A stretch of 64,000 nucleotides of DNA, from assembly GCA_002863125.1 (NCBI GenBank), contig PKEB01000004.1:1-64000 (forward strand). Direction: 5' to 3'. This DNA is from Flavobacteriales bacterium (lineage in GTDB: Bacteria; Bacteroidota; Bacteroidia; Flavobacteriales_D; Sanyastnellaceae). Both the position numbers and the translations under genes were made by a program. Below the pieces are notes generated by a model. The model was not told the origin of the DNA. It searched no databases and worked only from the letters and a program-made list of their open reading frames with translations. Each line of letters opens with the position of its first letter. Position 1 is the first letter of the stretch. This document shows, piece by piece, positions 38,971 through 47,493 of this stretch.

Positions 38971-39032
38971 GGCAAAGGGTTTGTCCGCTAAGTTAGGCCG
39001 CCTGCGACCGCTTTAAAACCGCTTGGGACAAT

Positions 39033-40124
39033 TTAGCTGTTGGGGCCGCGAATCGTACGGACCCAGTTCGGCAATTTGCCTTCTTCCGTGAGGCGCCATT
39101 GGAGCGACAACTTTCCGTTTGCAGGCCTTGGCGACTCCGGGGTCAGGCGGTTTTTGCGAACGAGGGATTTGACGCTGACGCCGCTGCGCTGGGAGGCTTC
39201 CCAAATGGTTTCTTCGGGGCGCATTTCCAACCATAGTGATCGGCCCCGGTTGCGCTTGGGTTGCAGGTAGATGACCTCGCCAACGCGCGGTGTGTACGTG
39301 CCATTCTTGCGATCGATGTCGTTATAGCGGTACAGTTGCCAGCCCATCAGGTCCAATTCGACTGCAAGTGCATCGTAGGTGTCTCCTGGTTCGGCCAGGA
39401 TGTACCGGATGTAATTCTCGCTGGTCTGTACGCTGCGACGGCCAATGGTGCTGGCCGACTTGGCCGGATTCAGTTCTTTGTTCTGCACCGTTTCGAGCAC
39501 TTCGTCTCGGGTGGTCGCTTGGGCAAGTTCGGCCGCCGCAAATGCCTCCCGGTCGGCCTTCAAAGCCAGGCCCTGCTCGTCGTACTGTTCAAGGCCGTAA
39601 CGTTCGATGAGGTCGATGAGCTGATGGGCGTATTTGGGGTTGGTGGCGTACCCGCATTTCTTCAGCCCTTTAGCCCAGCGCACGTAGTCCGTGGGCTTGA
39701 GCTCGAACAATGCCTCATAGCGGCTCCGCTTCAGGAATTCGCTGTGGTCGTGGAAACTCTCGGACGCGTTGTCGTAAGATCGAAAGCATTCGCCTCGGCG
39801 GTCATCGTCGTGGTACACGCGTTCTCCGTCCCAGTCGCTGTGGCACTTGATGCCGAAGTGGTTGTTGGATTTGGCCGCCAATTCGCTTTGCCCGCTTCCG
39901 CTTTCGAAGATTCCTTGAGCGAGGGTAATGCTTGCTGGAATGCCATGCACCGCCATTTGGTAAACGGCTTCATCGCTCCATTCGGCGATGTACTGCTCTG
40001 GGGCGCTTGGCGCTTGTGGCTGCGCGTGTGCTACGAAGCACATGCCCAACGCCATCCATGCCAGCATCCAAACGATGAGGGTGGAGAGCATTTTGGACCA
40101 CGAAAATGGGAACGATGCAGGCAT
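39033..40124 (-). CDS. GH73 glucosaminidase with LysM-type domains
   Basis: A 363-residue exported peptidoglycan hydrolase. The signal peptide ends MCFVAHAQ. The glucosaminidase domain (about 45-190) contains ITLAQGIFESGSGQSELA, with the likely catalytic Glu near 73, and NNHFGIKC. LysM-like repeats for cell-wall binding lie near 245-290 and 300-345. It probably cleaves N-acetylglucosamine linkages in murein during growth or division. Confidence 0.9.
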   Translation of the reverse strand: MPASFPFSWSKMLSTLIVWMLAWMALGMCFVAHAQPQAPSAPEQYIAEWSDEAVYQMAVHGIPASITLAQGIFESGSGQSELAAKSNNHFGIKCHSDWDGERVYHDDDRRGECFRSYDNASESFHDHSEFLKRSRYEALFELKPTDYVRWAKGLKKCGYATNPKYAHQLIDLIERYGLEQYDEQGLALKADREAFAAAELAQATTRDEVLETVQNKELNPAKSASTIGRRSVQTSENYIRYILAEPGDTYDALAVELDLMGWQLYRYNDIDRKNGTYTPRVGEVIYLQPKRNRGRSLWLEMRPEETIWEASQRSGVSVKSLVRKNRLTPESPRPANGKLSLQWRLTEEGKLPNWVRTIRGPNS

Positions 40125-40197
40125 GGCAAATTTCTTCCTGCAAAATTAGCGCCAGGTCAAGCTGTGCAGGCCCCTCCGACCATACTGCTATTCACGT

Positions 40198-40620
40198 TCA
40201 ATTGTGAATGGAGGGCCCGCTTTCTTCCCGGATCAACTCCCCTTGGTCATCGAAGAAACGCCACATACCGGTGGGGTTGCCAATGGAGTCGTATTGCCCG
40301 GTGATGAAGGGCTTTCCGTTGGGATGCCACGTAAAATAGCCCCCCACTTGGACCCCGTGGTGGTATTGGTGCACAGACCACGGCTTGCCGTCCGGATAGA
40401 AGGCTTCCCATTTGCCGTGTTGCTGGCCGTCCGACCACCGGGAGACCTTGGACAACCGACCGGCCTCATCGTACACGGCGATTTCGGTGGTATCCCCGGC
40501 CATCACGACGACCTCGCGCTTGACATTTCCATCGGGCCAGCGCTCCGTGAGGGTACGTTCCTCAGGGGCTGAACAGGCTGCTAAGAGCGGCAGCAGAAGC
40601 AGGAGCCAACGTGCCGTCAT
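40198..40620 (-). CDS. MORN-repeat lipoprotein
   Basis: A 140-residue lipoprotein (lipobox LLAACSAP, Cys at about 16) with MORN-type repeats of the YwqK-like kind, such as DGQQHGKWEAFYPDGKPWSV and GYFTWHPNGKPFITGQYD. These repeats form a beta-hairpin surface, and the function is unknown in most Bacteroidota. Its start overlaps the polyprenyl synthase stop by ATGA, so it is the last gene of that unit. Confidence 0.8.
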   Translation of the reverse strand: MTARWLLLLLPLLAACSAPEERTLTERWPDGNVKREVVVMAGDTTEIAVYDEAGRLSKVSRWSDGQQHGKWEAFYPDGKPWSVHQYHHGVQVGGYFTWHPNGKPFITGQYDSIGNPTGMWRFFDDQGELIREESGPSIHN

Positions 40621-41615
40621 CGCTTGCGTTCCATGGTGAATTCAACGAGGTCGACCAAGGCCGTTTTGGCCGCCGATTCCGGGTAGGCATCCAGTAGTCC
40701 GAGCGCTTCTTGCGCCAGTTCGCGCATCTTGCCTCGAGCGTATTCCATACCCGGGCCTTGGATGATGGCGTCCATGACTTCTTGGACTGCGGCGTTGTCG
40801 TTGTTGCGGTATTTGACCAACCGGATAAGACGCCGCCGTTCCGAAGGCGAGGCCACTTGCAGGGTGTGGATGAGAGGCAAGGTCATCTTACGTTCGCGGA
40901 TGTCGCCCCCGGTCGGCTTGCCAATGCGTTCGCCTTCGCCCAAATCGAGCAGGTCATCCTTGATTTGAAAGGCCAGCCCCACCAACTCACCAAACTTCCG
41001 CATCCGCTCCACATCTTCCGCATTTCCCTCGTTCATGGGCCGCACGGACGCCGCTCCACACGCACAACATGCGGCAATCAAGGAGGCCGTTTTGCGTTGG
41101 ATGATGTCGAAGTATACCTCCTCGGTGATGTCCAACCGGCGGGCCTTTTCGATTTGCAAAAGTTCCCCTTCGCTCATGAGGCGAACGGCTTCGGAGGTCA
41201 TTTTCAGCAGGTCATAGGCTTCTCGGTCCACCGCCATGAGCAAGCCGCGCGAGAGCAAGTAATCTCCCACGAGCACCGCGATTTTTTTCTTCCACAGGGC
41301 CTGAATCGAAAAGAAGCCGCGGCGCAGGGGACTTTCATCGACCACATCGTCGTGGACCAGGGTGGCGGTGTGCAGCAATTCAATCAGGGAAGCGGCGATT
41401 TGGCTGCGCTCCCCGAGGTCTTTCTCTCCACCGGCCACGGTCTGTGCCGATAAGAACACAAACAGCGGGCGTATCTGCTTGCCCTTGCGCTTGATGATGT
41501 ACCGCATGATGCGGTCGAGCAAGGCCACATCGGTGCGCATGGCCGACTTGAAATGGCTTTGAAATTCGGCCAGTTCTTTTTCGACGGGAACTTGAATGCG
41601 TTGCATGCGGCTCAT
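40617..41615 (-). CDS. Long-chain polyprenyl diphosphate synthase
   Basis: A 332-residue trans-prenyltransferase. The first aspartate-rich motif is DDVVD (89-93) and the second DDLLD (near 219), with RxKGKQIRP near 43-50. It probably makes the octa- or heptaprenyl side chain of menaquinone from IPP. The small residue pattern before the first motif fits a long-chain enzyme. It is divergent from yicC across about 60 bp with facing -7 boxes. Confidence 0.92.
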   Translation of the reverse strand: MSRMQRIQVPVEKELAEFQSHFKSAMRTDVALLDRIMRYIIKRKGKQIRPLFVFLSAQTVAGGEKDLGERSQIAASLIELLHTATLVHDDVVDESPLRRGFFSIQALWKKKIAVLVGDYLLSRGLLMAVDREAYDLLKMTSEAVRLMSEGELLQIEKARRLDITEEVYFDIIQRKTASLIAACCACGAASVRPMNEGNAEDVERMRKFGELVGLAFQIKDDLLDLGEGERIGKPTGGDIRERKMTLPLIHTLQVASPSERRRLIRLVKYRNNDNAAVQEVMDAIIQGPGMEYARGKMRELAQEALGLLDAYPESAAKTALVDLVEFTMERKR

Positions 41616-41619
41616 GGTG

Positions 41620-41627
41620 CAAAGGTA
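41620..41627 (-). promoter_or_regulatory. -7 box (TACCTTTG) of the polyprenyl synthase gene
   Basis: On the minus strand TACCTTTG matches TAnnTTTG and lies a few bases before the ATG at 41615, implying a very short or leaderless transcript. No clear -33 TTG is visible. Confidence 0.55.
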
Positions 41628-41655
41628 CGGCCCACCTCACCACACCGCGTGTACC

Positions 41656-41663
41656 TATCTTTG
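41656..41663 (+). promoter_or_regulatory. -7 box (TATCTTTG) of the yicC-gmk-nadD operon
   Basis: TATCTTTG lies 15 bp before the yicC ATG at 41679, back-to-back with the polyprenyl synthase box. Confidence 0.6.
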
Positions 41664-41678
41664 CTCAAAATCCCTCCC

Positions 41679-42554
41679 ATGATTTACTCCATGACCGGTT
41701 ATGGCAAGGCCTCAGCGCGCATCGGATCACGTCGGTACACGGCTGAATTGCGGTCCCTCAATGGCAAGCAACTGGACCTCAGCGTGCGCATGCCTTCGGC
41801 GTTTCGCGCCAAAGAAATGGAGTTGCGCAAGCAGTTGGGAACTGCGGTTGGTCGCGGCAAATGCGACTTGAGCCTGCAGTATGCGGTCGAGGGGGCGGAG
41901 CCTCGGGAATTGAACAAGCCGTTGATCGATGCGTACGTCTCCGAGTTGAGCCAGCTGGCCGCGGGCCAAGGCTTTCCGGAAAAGGACAATGCCCTGCTGG
42001 CCATGGCCATGCGGTTGCCCGACGTGATTCAACAGGCCAACGATGACATCGACGAGGAGGAATGGAAGGCCATTTCCGCACTGGTTAGCGAGGCGGTGGA
42101 CCAGTTCATTCGCTTCCGCGCAGCGGAGGGCAAGTCGTTGGAGGCGGATTTTAACCAGCGTATTCGCAGCATTCAATCCTTCAAGGACGCCGTCGAGCCC
42201 TTGTTGCAGGCGCGCGTGCAGCGCATCCGCGAGCGCATTCAGTCGAATTTCAATGAGCTGCAGGACAAAGGCCGATTGGACGAAAACCGGTTTGAGCAGG
42301 AGATGCTGTTCTACATGGAAAAGCTCGATGTTTCCGAGGAATTGGTGCGATTGACGGCCCATTGCGAACACTTTTTGGACGTCATGGGGCAAGATCCGGG
42401 GCAAGGCAAAAAGCTCGGGTTCATCGCCCAAGAAATCGGCCGCGAGATCAACACCCTCGGCAGCAAAGCCAACGATGCCGACATGCAGCGCATCGTGGTC
42501 CAGATGAAGGACGAACTCGAGAAAATCAAAGAACAGGTCCTCAATGCCCTCTGA
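41679..42554 (+). CDS. yicC: YicC-family endoribonuclease-like protein
   Basis: A 291-residue protein starting MIYSMTGYGKAS, the family hallmark, with the C-terminal DUF1732 region (LGFIAQEIGREINTLGSKANDADMQ). YicC proteins are linked to RNA degradation. The gene overlaps gmk by 11 bp, and yicC-gmk-nadD form one operon. The pairing with gmk is widespread in bacteria. Confidence 0.9.
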   Translation: MIYSMTGYGKASARIGSRRYTAELRSLNGKQLDLSVRMPSAFRAKEMELRKQLGTAVGRGKCDLSLQYAVEGAEPRELNKPLIDAYVSELSQLAAGQGFPEKDNALLAMAMRLPDVIQQANDDIDEEEWKAISALVSEAVDQFIRFRAAEGKSLEADFNQRIRSIQSFKDAVEPLLQARVQRIRERIQSNFNELQDKGRLDENRFEQEMLFYMEKLDVSEELVRLTAHCEHFLDVMGQDPGQGKKLGFIAQEIGREINTLGSKANDADMQRIVVQMKDELEKIKEQVLNAL

Positions 42555-43137
42555 CACCCACGGAAAAGCGGTCATCTTCTCCGCACCTTCAGGAGCGGGC
42601 AAAACCACCATCGTGCGGCACCTGTTGGGGCACCCGGAGCTCAACCTGGCCTTCAGCGTTAGCGCCACCACCCGGCCGCCCCGTGGCACCGAACAGGACG
42701 GGGTGGACTATCATTTTTTGACCGTAGATGCGTTCAAGGAGCGCATCGATGCTGGAGCGCTGTTGGAGTGGGAGGAAGTGTATCCCGGCAAATTCTACGG
42801 CACCTTGCACACCGAATTGGAACGCCTCTGGGCCGCGGGCAAAACCGTGGTATTCGATGTGGACGTGGTCGGTGGAGCCAACTTGCGTCGCTTGCTCGGT
42901 GACAGCGCGCTGGCCATATTCATCCAACCGCCTTCGTTGGAAGTGCTCCGCCATCGGTTGGAAAGCCGAGGAACGGACGACCTGGATCGGATTGAAGAAC
43001 GGTTGGCCAAAGCCCAATGGGAGTTGGAGCAGCACGTTCACTTCGACAAAGTTCTCATCAACGATGATTTAACGACCGCTCAGGCTCAAGCCTTGGAATG
43101 GTTGAAAGCGTACACTGGAAATCCTTCGGGTGCATGA
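42544..43137 (+). CDS. gmk: Guanylate kinase
   Basis: A 197-residue kinase that phosphorylates GMP to GDP. The P-loop is SAPSGAGKTTI (13-23), and the GMP-binding segment includes SVSATTRPPRGTEQDGVDYHF. The start lies within the last codons of yicC, and the stop overlaps nadD's ATG (ATGA). Confidence 0.96.
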   Translation: MPSDTHGKAVIFSAPSGAGKTTIVRHLLGHPELNLAFSVSATTRPPRGTEQDGVDYHFLTVDAFKERIDAGALLEWEEVYPGKFYGTLHTELERLWAAGKTVVFDVDVVGGANLRRLLGDSALAIFIQPPSLEVLRHRLESRGTDDLDRIEERLAKAQWELEQHVHFDKVLINDDLTTAQAQALEWLKAYTGNPSGA

Positions 43138-43760
43138 CGCAGGAAATCAAAGGGAAAATCGGATTGTACTTCGGTACGTTCAACCCGGTTCACCTCGGGC
43201 ATTTGGTCATCGCCAACCACATGGCGCATTACACCGATTTGGACGAAGTGTGGTTAGTGGTCACGCCGCACAACCCGCACAAAAGCCCGCGTGAACTCAT
43301 GGGCCAGGCGCACCGATTGCAGATGGTTCACCTCGCCGTCTCGGAGAACGAGAAGTTGAAAGGCAGTGACGTCGAATTCGATTTGCCCCAACCGAATTTC
43401 ACTGCGGCGACGATGCGGCACCTGCGGGCCCAATACCCCAACGTGGAGTTCAGCATCATCATCGGAGAGGACAATTTTGTTCGGCTCCACACGTGGCAGG
43501 CCCATTGGGAATTGGTCGAGAACCACCGCATCCTTGTGTATCCGCGGCGCACGTCTGATGCCCCATCGCCGGTTCCACCACCTGCCCAACCCGAAGACGT
43601 GGTACCGCGCTCACATCCGAACATTCAGTGGTGTGACGCCCCGATGATCAGCATCTCATCCACGTACCTGCGGGACGCGATGAACGAAACCAAGGACATC
43701 CGGTACTTGCTGCACGATAAGGTGCTGAACTACATCAGCAACAACCACCTGTACGAGTGA
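43134..43760 (+). CDS. nadD: Nicotinate-nucleotide adenylyltransferase
   Basis: A 208-residue nucleotidyltransferase for NAD synthesis. The signature GTFNPVHLGH (about 14-23) and the ISSTYLRD segment near the C-terminus match NadD. The start at 43134 gives an ATGA overlap with gmk and places the motif at the usual distance from the N-terminus. Its stop directly abuts the pth stop on the other strand. Confidence 0.94.
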   Translation: MTQEIKGKIGLYFGTFNPVHLGHLVIANHMAHYTDLDEVWLVVTPHNPHKSPRELMGQAHRLQMVHLAVSENEKLKGSDVEFDLPQPNFTAATMRHLRAQYPNVEFSIIIGEDNFVRLHTWQAHWELVENHRILVYPRRTSDAPSPVPPPAQPEDVVPRSHPNIQWCDAPMISISSTYLRDAMNETKDIRYLLHDKVLNYISNNHLYE

Positions 43761-44324
43761 TCAGGTGTTGTTGAAGTGGTTCATGGTGCGCTCGAGTCCA
43801 ATCGAAGCGAACGATTGAACCGCTTTTTCGCAGCGCTCGAGCCGCTCGGTGAGCGCATCGCTTTCTTCGGCAGTCCACTTTCCCAGCACATAATCGACTT
43901 GCTGCCCCTTGTGGAAGTCAGCGCCAATGCCAAAGCGCAAGCGCGGGTACTTCGACGTGTTGAGGATGGTTTCGATGTTGCCGAGACCGTTGTGGCCCCC
44001 TCCGCTTCCCTTGGCGCGCATGCGTAGCGTGCCGAACGGAAGCGCCAGGTCATCGGTGATGATGAGTACGCGTTCCAGCGGAATCTTTTCGGCGTCCATC
44101 CAGTACCGGACGGCCTTGCCGCTGAGGTTCATGAACGTGGAGGGCTTGAGCAGGATGAGGGTCCTGCCCTTAAAACGGACGGTGGACACCTCGCCGTGCC
44201 GTGCGACCTCAAACGAGGCCTCGCCGTTCCGAGCGATGGTGTCCACCACCTTGAACCCGATGTTGTGTCGGGTGTCCTCATATTCACTTCCTGGGTTGCC
44301 TAGGCCAACGATGAGGAACTTCAT
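43761..44324 (-). CDS. pth: Peptidyl-tRNA hydrolase
   Basis: A 187-residue enzyme that releases tRNA from stalled peptidyl-tRNA. The N-terminus [18 protein letters not shown] carries the catalytic His near 20, and [10 protein letters not shown] plus GSGGHNGL follow as in the family. It lies downstream of the bL25 gene, a common pairing. Confidence 0.96.
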   Translation of the reverse strand: MKFLIVGLGNPGSEYEDTRHNIGFKVVDTIARNGEASFEVARHGEVSTVRFKGRTLILLKPSTFMNLSGKAVRYWMDAEKIPLERVLIITDDLALPFGTLRMRAKGSGGGHNGLGNIETILNTSKYPRLRFGIGADFHKGQQVDYVLGKWTAEESDALTERLERCEKAVQSFASIGLERTMNHFNNT

Positions 44325-44359
44325 CCGTTTTGGGTTGAGTTTCGGCTGGCGAAACGCAA

Positions 44360-45013
44360 TTATTTAGCTGCTGGAGCGTCGCCGCCCTCACCGCTCTCAC
44401 CGCCTTCTGCTGGTGCTTCAGCTGCATCTCCACCTTCGTCGCCTTCTTCACCGCTTTCAGCAGACATGGCAGCACGTGTGCGCTTGACAGCTACGAGCAG
44501 GGTTGAATCGTTCAACAGAACCGTGCAGTTCGGAACTTCAATATCCGATACACGCTTGTTGTCTCCAATTTCGAGCGGCGTAACATCGATAACGATGTCT
44601 TCGGGCAAATCATCCGCCAACCCACGCACGGGTACGCGACGGAACAGCATTTGCAAGCGACCACCTCCAATCACACCCGCAGCTGTACCGGTGGTGCGCA
44701 AAGGCAATTCCACGCGTACGGGTTTGCCTGGGATGATCTGGAGCAAGTCCAAGTGGACGATGCGGTCGGTCACTGGGTGGAATTGAACCTCCTGGATGAC
44801 ACAGTCGAAGGTCTCACCGTCCATCTCCAGAGAGATGCGGAAGACGTCCGGGTTAACAACGAGCTTGGAGATTTCCAGCTCTTTTACAGAAAAGTGCTTC
44901 TGCTCACCACCTCCGTACAGCACGCCGGGAACCCGGTTGTCGTTGCGGAGTTGGTTGGCATCTTTCTTTCCTACGCTCCCACGCAAGGAGCCGCTCAATG
45001 ATGCAGTTTTCAT
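44360..45013 (-). CDS. rplY: 50S ribosomal protein bL25, long CTC form
   Basis: A 217-residue protein with the N-terminal 5S-rRNA-binding L25 domain ([19 protein letters not shown]...RVPGVLYGG) and the longer C-terminal TL5/CTC domain. The tail is acidic and Ala/Glu/Gly-rich (about 185-217). It lies 2 bp after prs and is probably co-transcribed with it. Confidence 0.95.
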   Translation of the reverse strand: MKTASLSGSLRGSVGKKDANQLRNDNRVPGVLYGGGEQKHFSVKELEISKLVVNPDVFRISLEMDGETFDCVIQEVQFHPVTDRIVHLDLLQIIPGKPVRVELPLRTTGTAAGVIGGGRLQMLFRRVPVRGLADDLPEDIVIDVTPLEIGDNKRVSDIEVPNCTVLLNDSTLLVAVKRTRAAMSAESGEEGDEGGDAAEAPAEGGESGEGGDAPAAK

Positions 45014-45015
45014 GG

Positions 45016-45948
45016 TTAATGAATTAGTAAAGTATCGCTGATGGAACGGTTCTCCACCAGACAGGTTAAAGTCTCAGCAAACATGTCATGGACCGGAAGG
45101 ACCTTGATCTTGTCTGTGTTTTTCTCTTTGTTCAATGGGATGCTGTCCGTCACGACAAACTCCGTGAGGACAGAATCCGCGATGCGCTCGTACGCAGGGC
45201 CGCTCAACACCGCGTGTGTGCACAGGGCGCGAACTGACTTCGCACTGTACTCCATCATGAGAGCGGCGGCCTTGGTCAACGTTCCTGCGGTGTCGCACAT
45301 GTCATCGACGATGACCGCGTCTTTGCCGCTTACGTCACCAATGACGGTCATGTGCTCGATTTTGTTGGCCACCTTGCGTTGCTTGTAGCAAATCGCCATG
45401 TCCACCCCAAGGTGCTTGGCGTAGGAGTTTGCGCGCTTCGTTCCCCCTGTATCCGGCGTTGCGATGCAGAGGTTCTCTCGGTCAAGGCTTTCGAGGTAGG
45501 GAAGGAACAAGGTGCTTGCGTACAGGTGATCTACGGGGATTTCAAAAAACCCTTGAATCTGGTCTGCGTGCAGGTCCATGGTGATCAATCGGTCGATGCC
45601 TGCTGCCATGAGCAAGTTGGCAACCAACTTCGCTCCGATGGCCACTCGGGGCTTGTCCTTGCGATCCTGACGGGCAAAACCGAAGTACGGAATGACCGCG
45701 ATGATGCGCTTGGCGCTGGCCCGTTTTGCCGCGTCGACGAGCAGCAAAAGCTCCATCAAATTGTCGGTCGGTGGGAAGGTGGACTGCACGATGGCGACCT
45801 CCTTTCCCCGGATCGTTTCTTCGATGCTCACAGTGAATTCACCATCGCTGAAGCGCGTGGTTTTGACGGGGACCAATTCCCCGCCAAACGATTCGGCCAC
45901 TTTTTGACCAAAGGATTGCGAGGCAGAGCCAGCGAGAATTTTGAGCAT
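45016..45948 (-). CDS. prs: Ribose-phosphate pyrophosphokinase
   Basis: A 310-residue enzyme that makes PRPP from ribose 5-phosphate and ATP. Visible motifs are ATP-site QSTFPPTDNLMELLL, FARQDRKDKPR, DLHADQIQGFF, and the PRPP signature VIVDDMCDTAGT. ATG at 45948 is preferred; an in-frame GTG at 45957 is an alternative. A TACCTTTG box lies 34 bp upstream. Confidence 0.95.
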   Translation of the reverse strand: MLKILAGSASQSFGQKVAESFGGELVPVKTTRFSDGEFTVSIEETIRGKEVAIVQSTFPPTDNLMELLLLVDAAKRASAKRIIAVIPYFGFARQDRKDKPRVAIGAKLVANLLMAAGIDRLITMDLHADQIQGFFEIPVDHLYASTLFLPYLESLDRENLCIATPDTGGTKRANSYAKHLGVDMAICYKQRKVANKIEHMTVIGDVSGKDAVIVDDMCDTAGTLTKAAALMMEYSAKSVRALCTHAVLSGPAYERIADSVLTEFVVTDSIPLNKEKNTDKIKVLPVHDMFAETLTCLVENRSISDTLLIH

Positions 45949-45981
45949 AGAAGACACGAATGCAATGCGTTAATGGGCGTG

Positions 45982-45989
45982 CAAAGGTA
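45982..45989 (-). promoter_or_regulatory. -7 box (TACCTTTG) of prs-rplY
   Basis: On the minus strand TACCTTTG matches the Bacteroidota -7 consensus upstream of prs, with bL25 and possibly pth following in the same transcript. Confidence 0.6.
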
Positions 45990-46008
45990 GTGTTTCAATC
46001 GCTTAAAC

Positions 46009-46028
46009 CCAACGGAATGTGCCGTTGG
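46009..46028 (-). terminator. Weak hairpin after the TonB-type gene
   Basis: CCAACGG and CCGTTGG form a 7-bp stem around six bases, downstream of the leftward TonB-type gene. There is no T-tract, so termination is uncertain. Confidence 0.35.
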
Positions 46029-46038
46029 TTGGTTGGGG

Positions 46039-46741
46039 TCAACGGATGGTGAACCGCACGGGAATCGTGTAGGTCACCCGAACGGGCCTTCCTTGTTGGG
46101 TCCCCGGCTCCAATCGCGGGATGCACTGAAGGGCGTCGAGTGCTGCTTTATCCAGTTTCGGATGGGCGGATTTGAGGACGGTCTCGTCCTGGATGGCGCC
46201 GAACTCATTGACGTTGAACGGGAGGTACACCACGCCGCCGATGCCCGCTTCGCGCAGGATGGGGGGGGAACTTGGCACACGCCTGGATCATGCGGATCAT
46301 TTGCCCCTCCGTGCAGGCGCGTTCTTCGTCTCGGTTCAGAACGTTGGAGCATTCGGAGAAATGAGGCATGTGCTCAGCCATCAGGACGGTTTCCACCTCC
46401 CAGTCGCTATCGTCGCCGTCTCCAAAATCCCCGAAGTCGAAGCCTTGGATTTTTCCAGCCAGTGGGTCAATGGTGGGGTCGGGGTCGGGCGACGGTTCGG
46501 GACCAACCGGTGGCTCCGGATGGATTTCTGGTGTAATCAGCAGGTTTCGAACGGGCGGAGCGGGCTTGCTCGGCGCGTTGGGCGGAACCACTTCAGCTTC
46601 CAGTGCGAGTCCGCCGGTGTACGCTGAGTGCTGCACCGTGTCGTATTCGAAGGCGGTCCATTCAAAGGCAGCCAGGACAAGGGCCAGGGCCGCGATGAAA
46701 CCGAGTTCGATGCGTCGTCGGGGAGTGGGGTGTTTTTTCAT
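46039..46741 (-). pseudogene. TonB-family energy transducer, frameshifted in a C8 tract
   Basis: The N-terminal part starts at ATG 46741 with one transmembrane helix (GFIAALALVLAAFEWTAFEY), then a Pro-rich linker and the start of a TonB C-terminal domain (...IQACAKFPP). At 46261-46268 an eight-base homopolymer shifts the frame, and the domain's remainder (ILREAGIGGVVYLPFNVNEFGAIQ...RVTYTIPVRFTIR) continues in the next frame to 46039. Removing one base restores a continuous ~233-residue TonB-like protein that would transmit proton-motive energy to outer-membrane receptors. A sequencing error, a phase-variable tract or a true pseudogene are all possible. It lies just after the two-component genes. 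Confidence 0.8.
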
Positions 46742-46787
46742 GGCGAGGGGGTTTATCATCCCAACGCCAACACTGTGCCACGATTTG

Positions 46788-47492
46788 TTAATCCGGGGTG
46801 ATCATCTTGAACCCTTTGCCGTGGACGTTGAGGATTTGGATGTCTTCGTCGGGCTTCAAGTGGCGCCGCAACTTGGCGATGTACACGTCCATTGAACGGC
46901 CGTTGAAGTAATTCGGGTCGCCCCAGATCGACTTCAAGGCGTAGGTGCGTTCGAGCAGGCTGTTGCGGTGCTTGCACAGCAGGAACAGGAGTTCATTTTC
47001 TTTCGTGGTCAGGCGCTGTTCTTCTCCATCGCGGCGCAGCATCTGGGTGTTGTAGTCAAACCCGAACGATCCGATTTGGATTTCACCCACCTGTTCATCT
47101 TCGTCGGGCAGGGCGGCCGTTCTGCGTAAGATGGCCTGGATGCGCACGAGCAACTCTTCCATGCTGAAGGGCTTGGTCATGTAGTCGTCGGCACCGACTT
47201 TAAACCCTTCGAGTGTGTCTTCGTTGGTTGAGCGCGCGGTCAAAAACAAGATGGGCAGGTGCCGGCTTTCTTGGCGAATTTCCTCGGCGACCTGGAAGCC
47301 GTCTTTGCGTGGCATCATGACATCGAGGATGACAAAATCAAAAGCGCCGCGGTGGAATTCTTTCAGGCCTTCAACACCGTCCTTGGCCCAGGTCGTTTCA
47401 AATCCTTTTGCTTTCAAGTAATCAGAAAGCAGACGCCCGAGGTTGGGGTCGTCCTCGCAAAGCAAAATGGAGGGTGAGGTCGTTTCGCTCAT
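46788..47492 (-). CDS. OmpR-family response regulator, RprY-like
   Basis: A 234-residue regulator. The receiver domain has acidic residues Glu13, Asp14 and Asp15, the phosphoacceptor Asp57, Thr85 and Lys107. The C-terminal winged-helix DNA-binding domain (about 135-232) has the trans-activation loop region SIWGDPNYFNGRSMDVYIAKLRRHL. It follows its kinase gene by one base, so the two form a pair. The domain order fits the Bacteroidota RprXY type. Confidence 0.93.
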   Translation of the reverse strand: MSETTSPSILLCEDDPNLGRLLSDYLKAKGFETTWAKDGVEGLKEFHRGAFDFVILDVMMPRKDGFQVAEEIRQESRHLPILFLTARSTNEDTLEGFKVGADDYMTKPFSMEELLVRIQAILRRTAALPDEDEQVGEIQIGSFGFDYNTQMLRRDGEEQRLTTKENELLFLLCKHRNSLLERTYALKSIWGDPNYFNGRSMDVYIAKLRRHLKPDEDIQILNVHGKGFKMITPD

Positions 47493-47493
47493 A

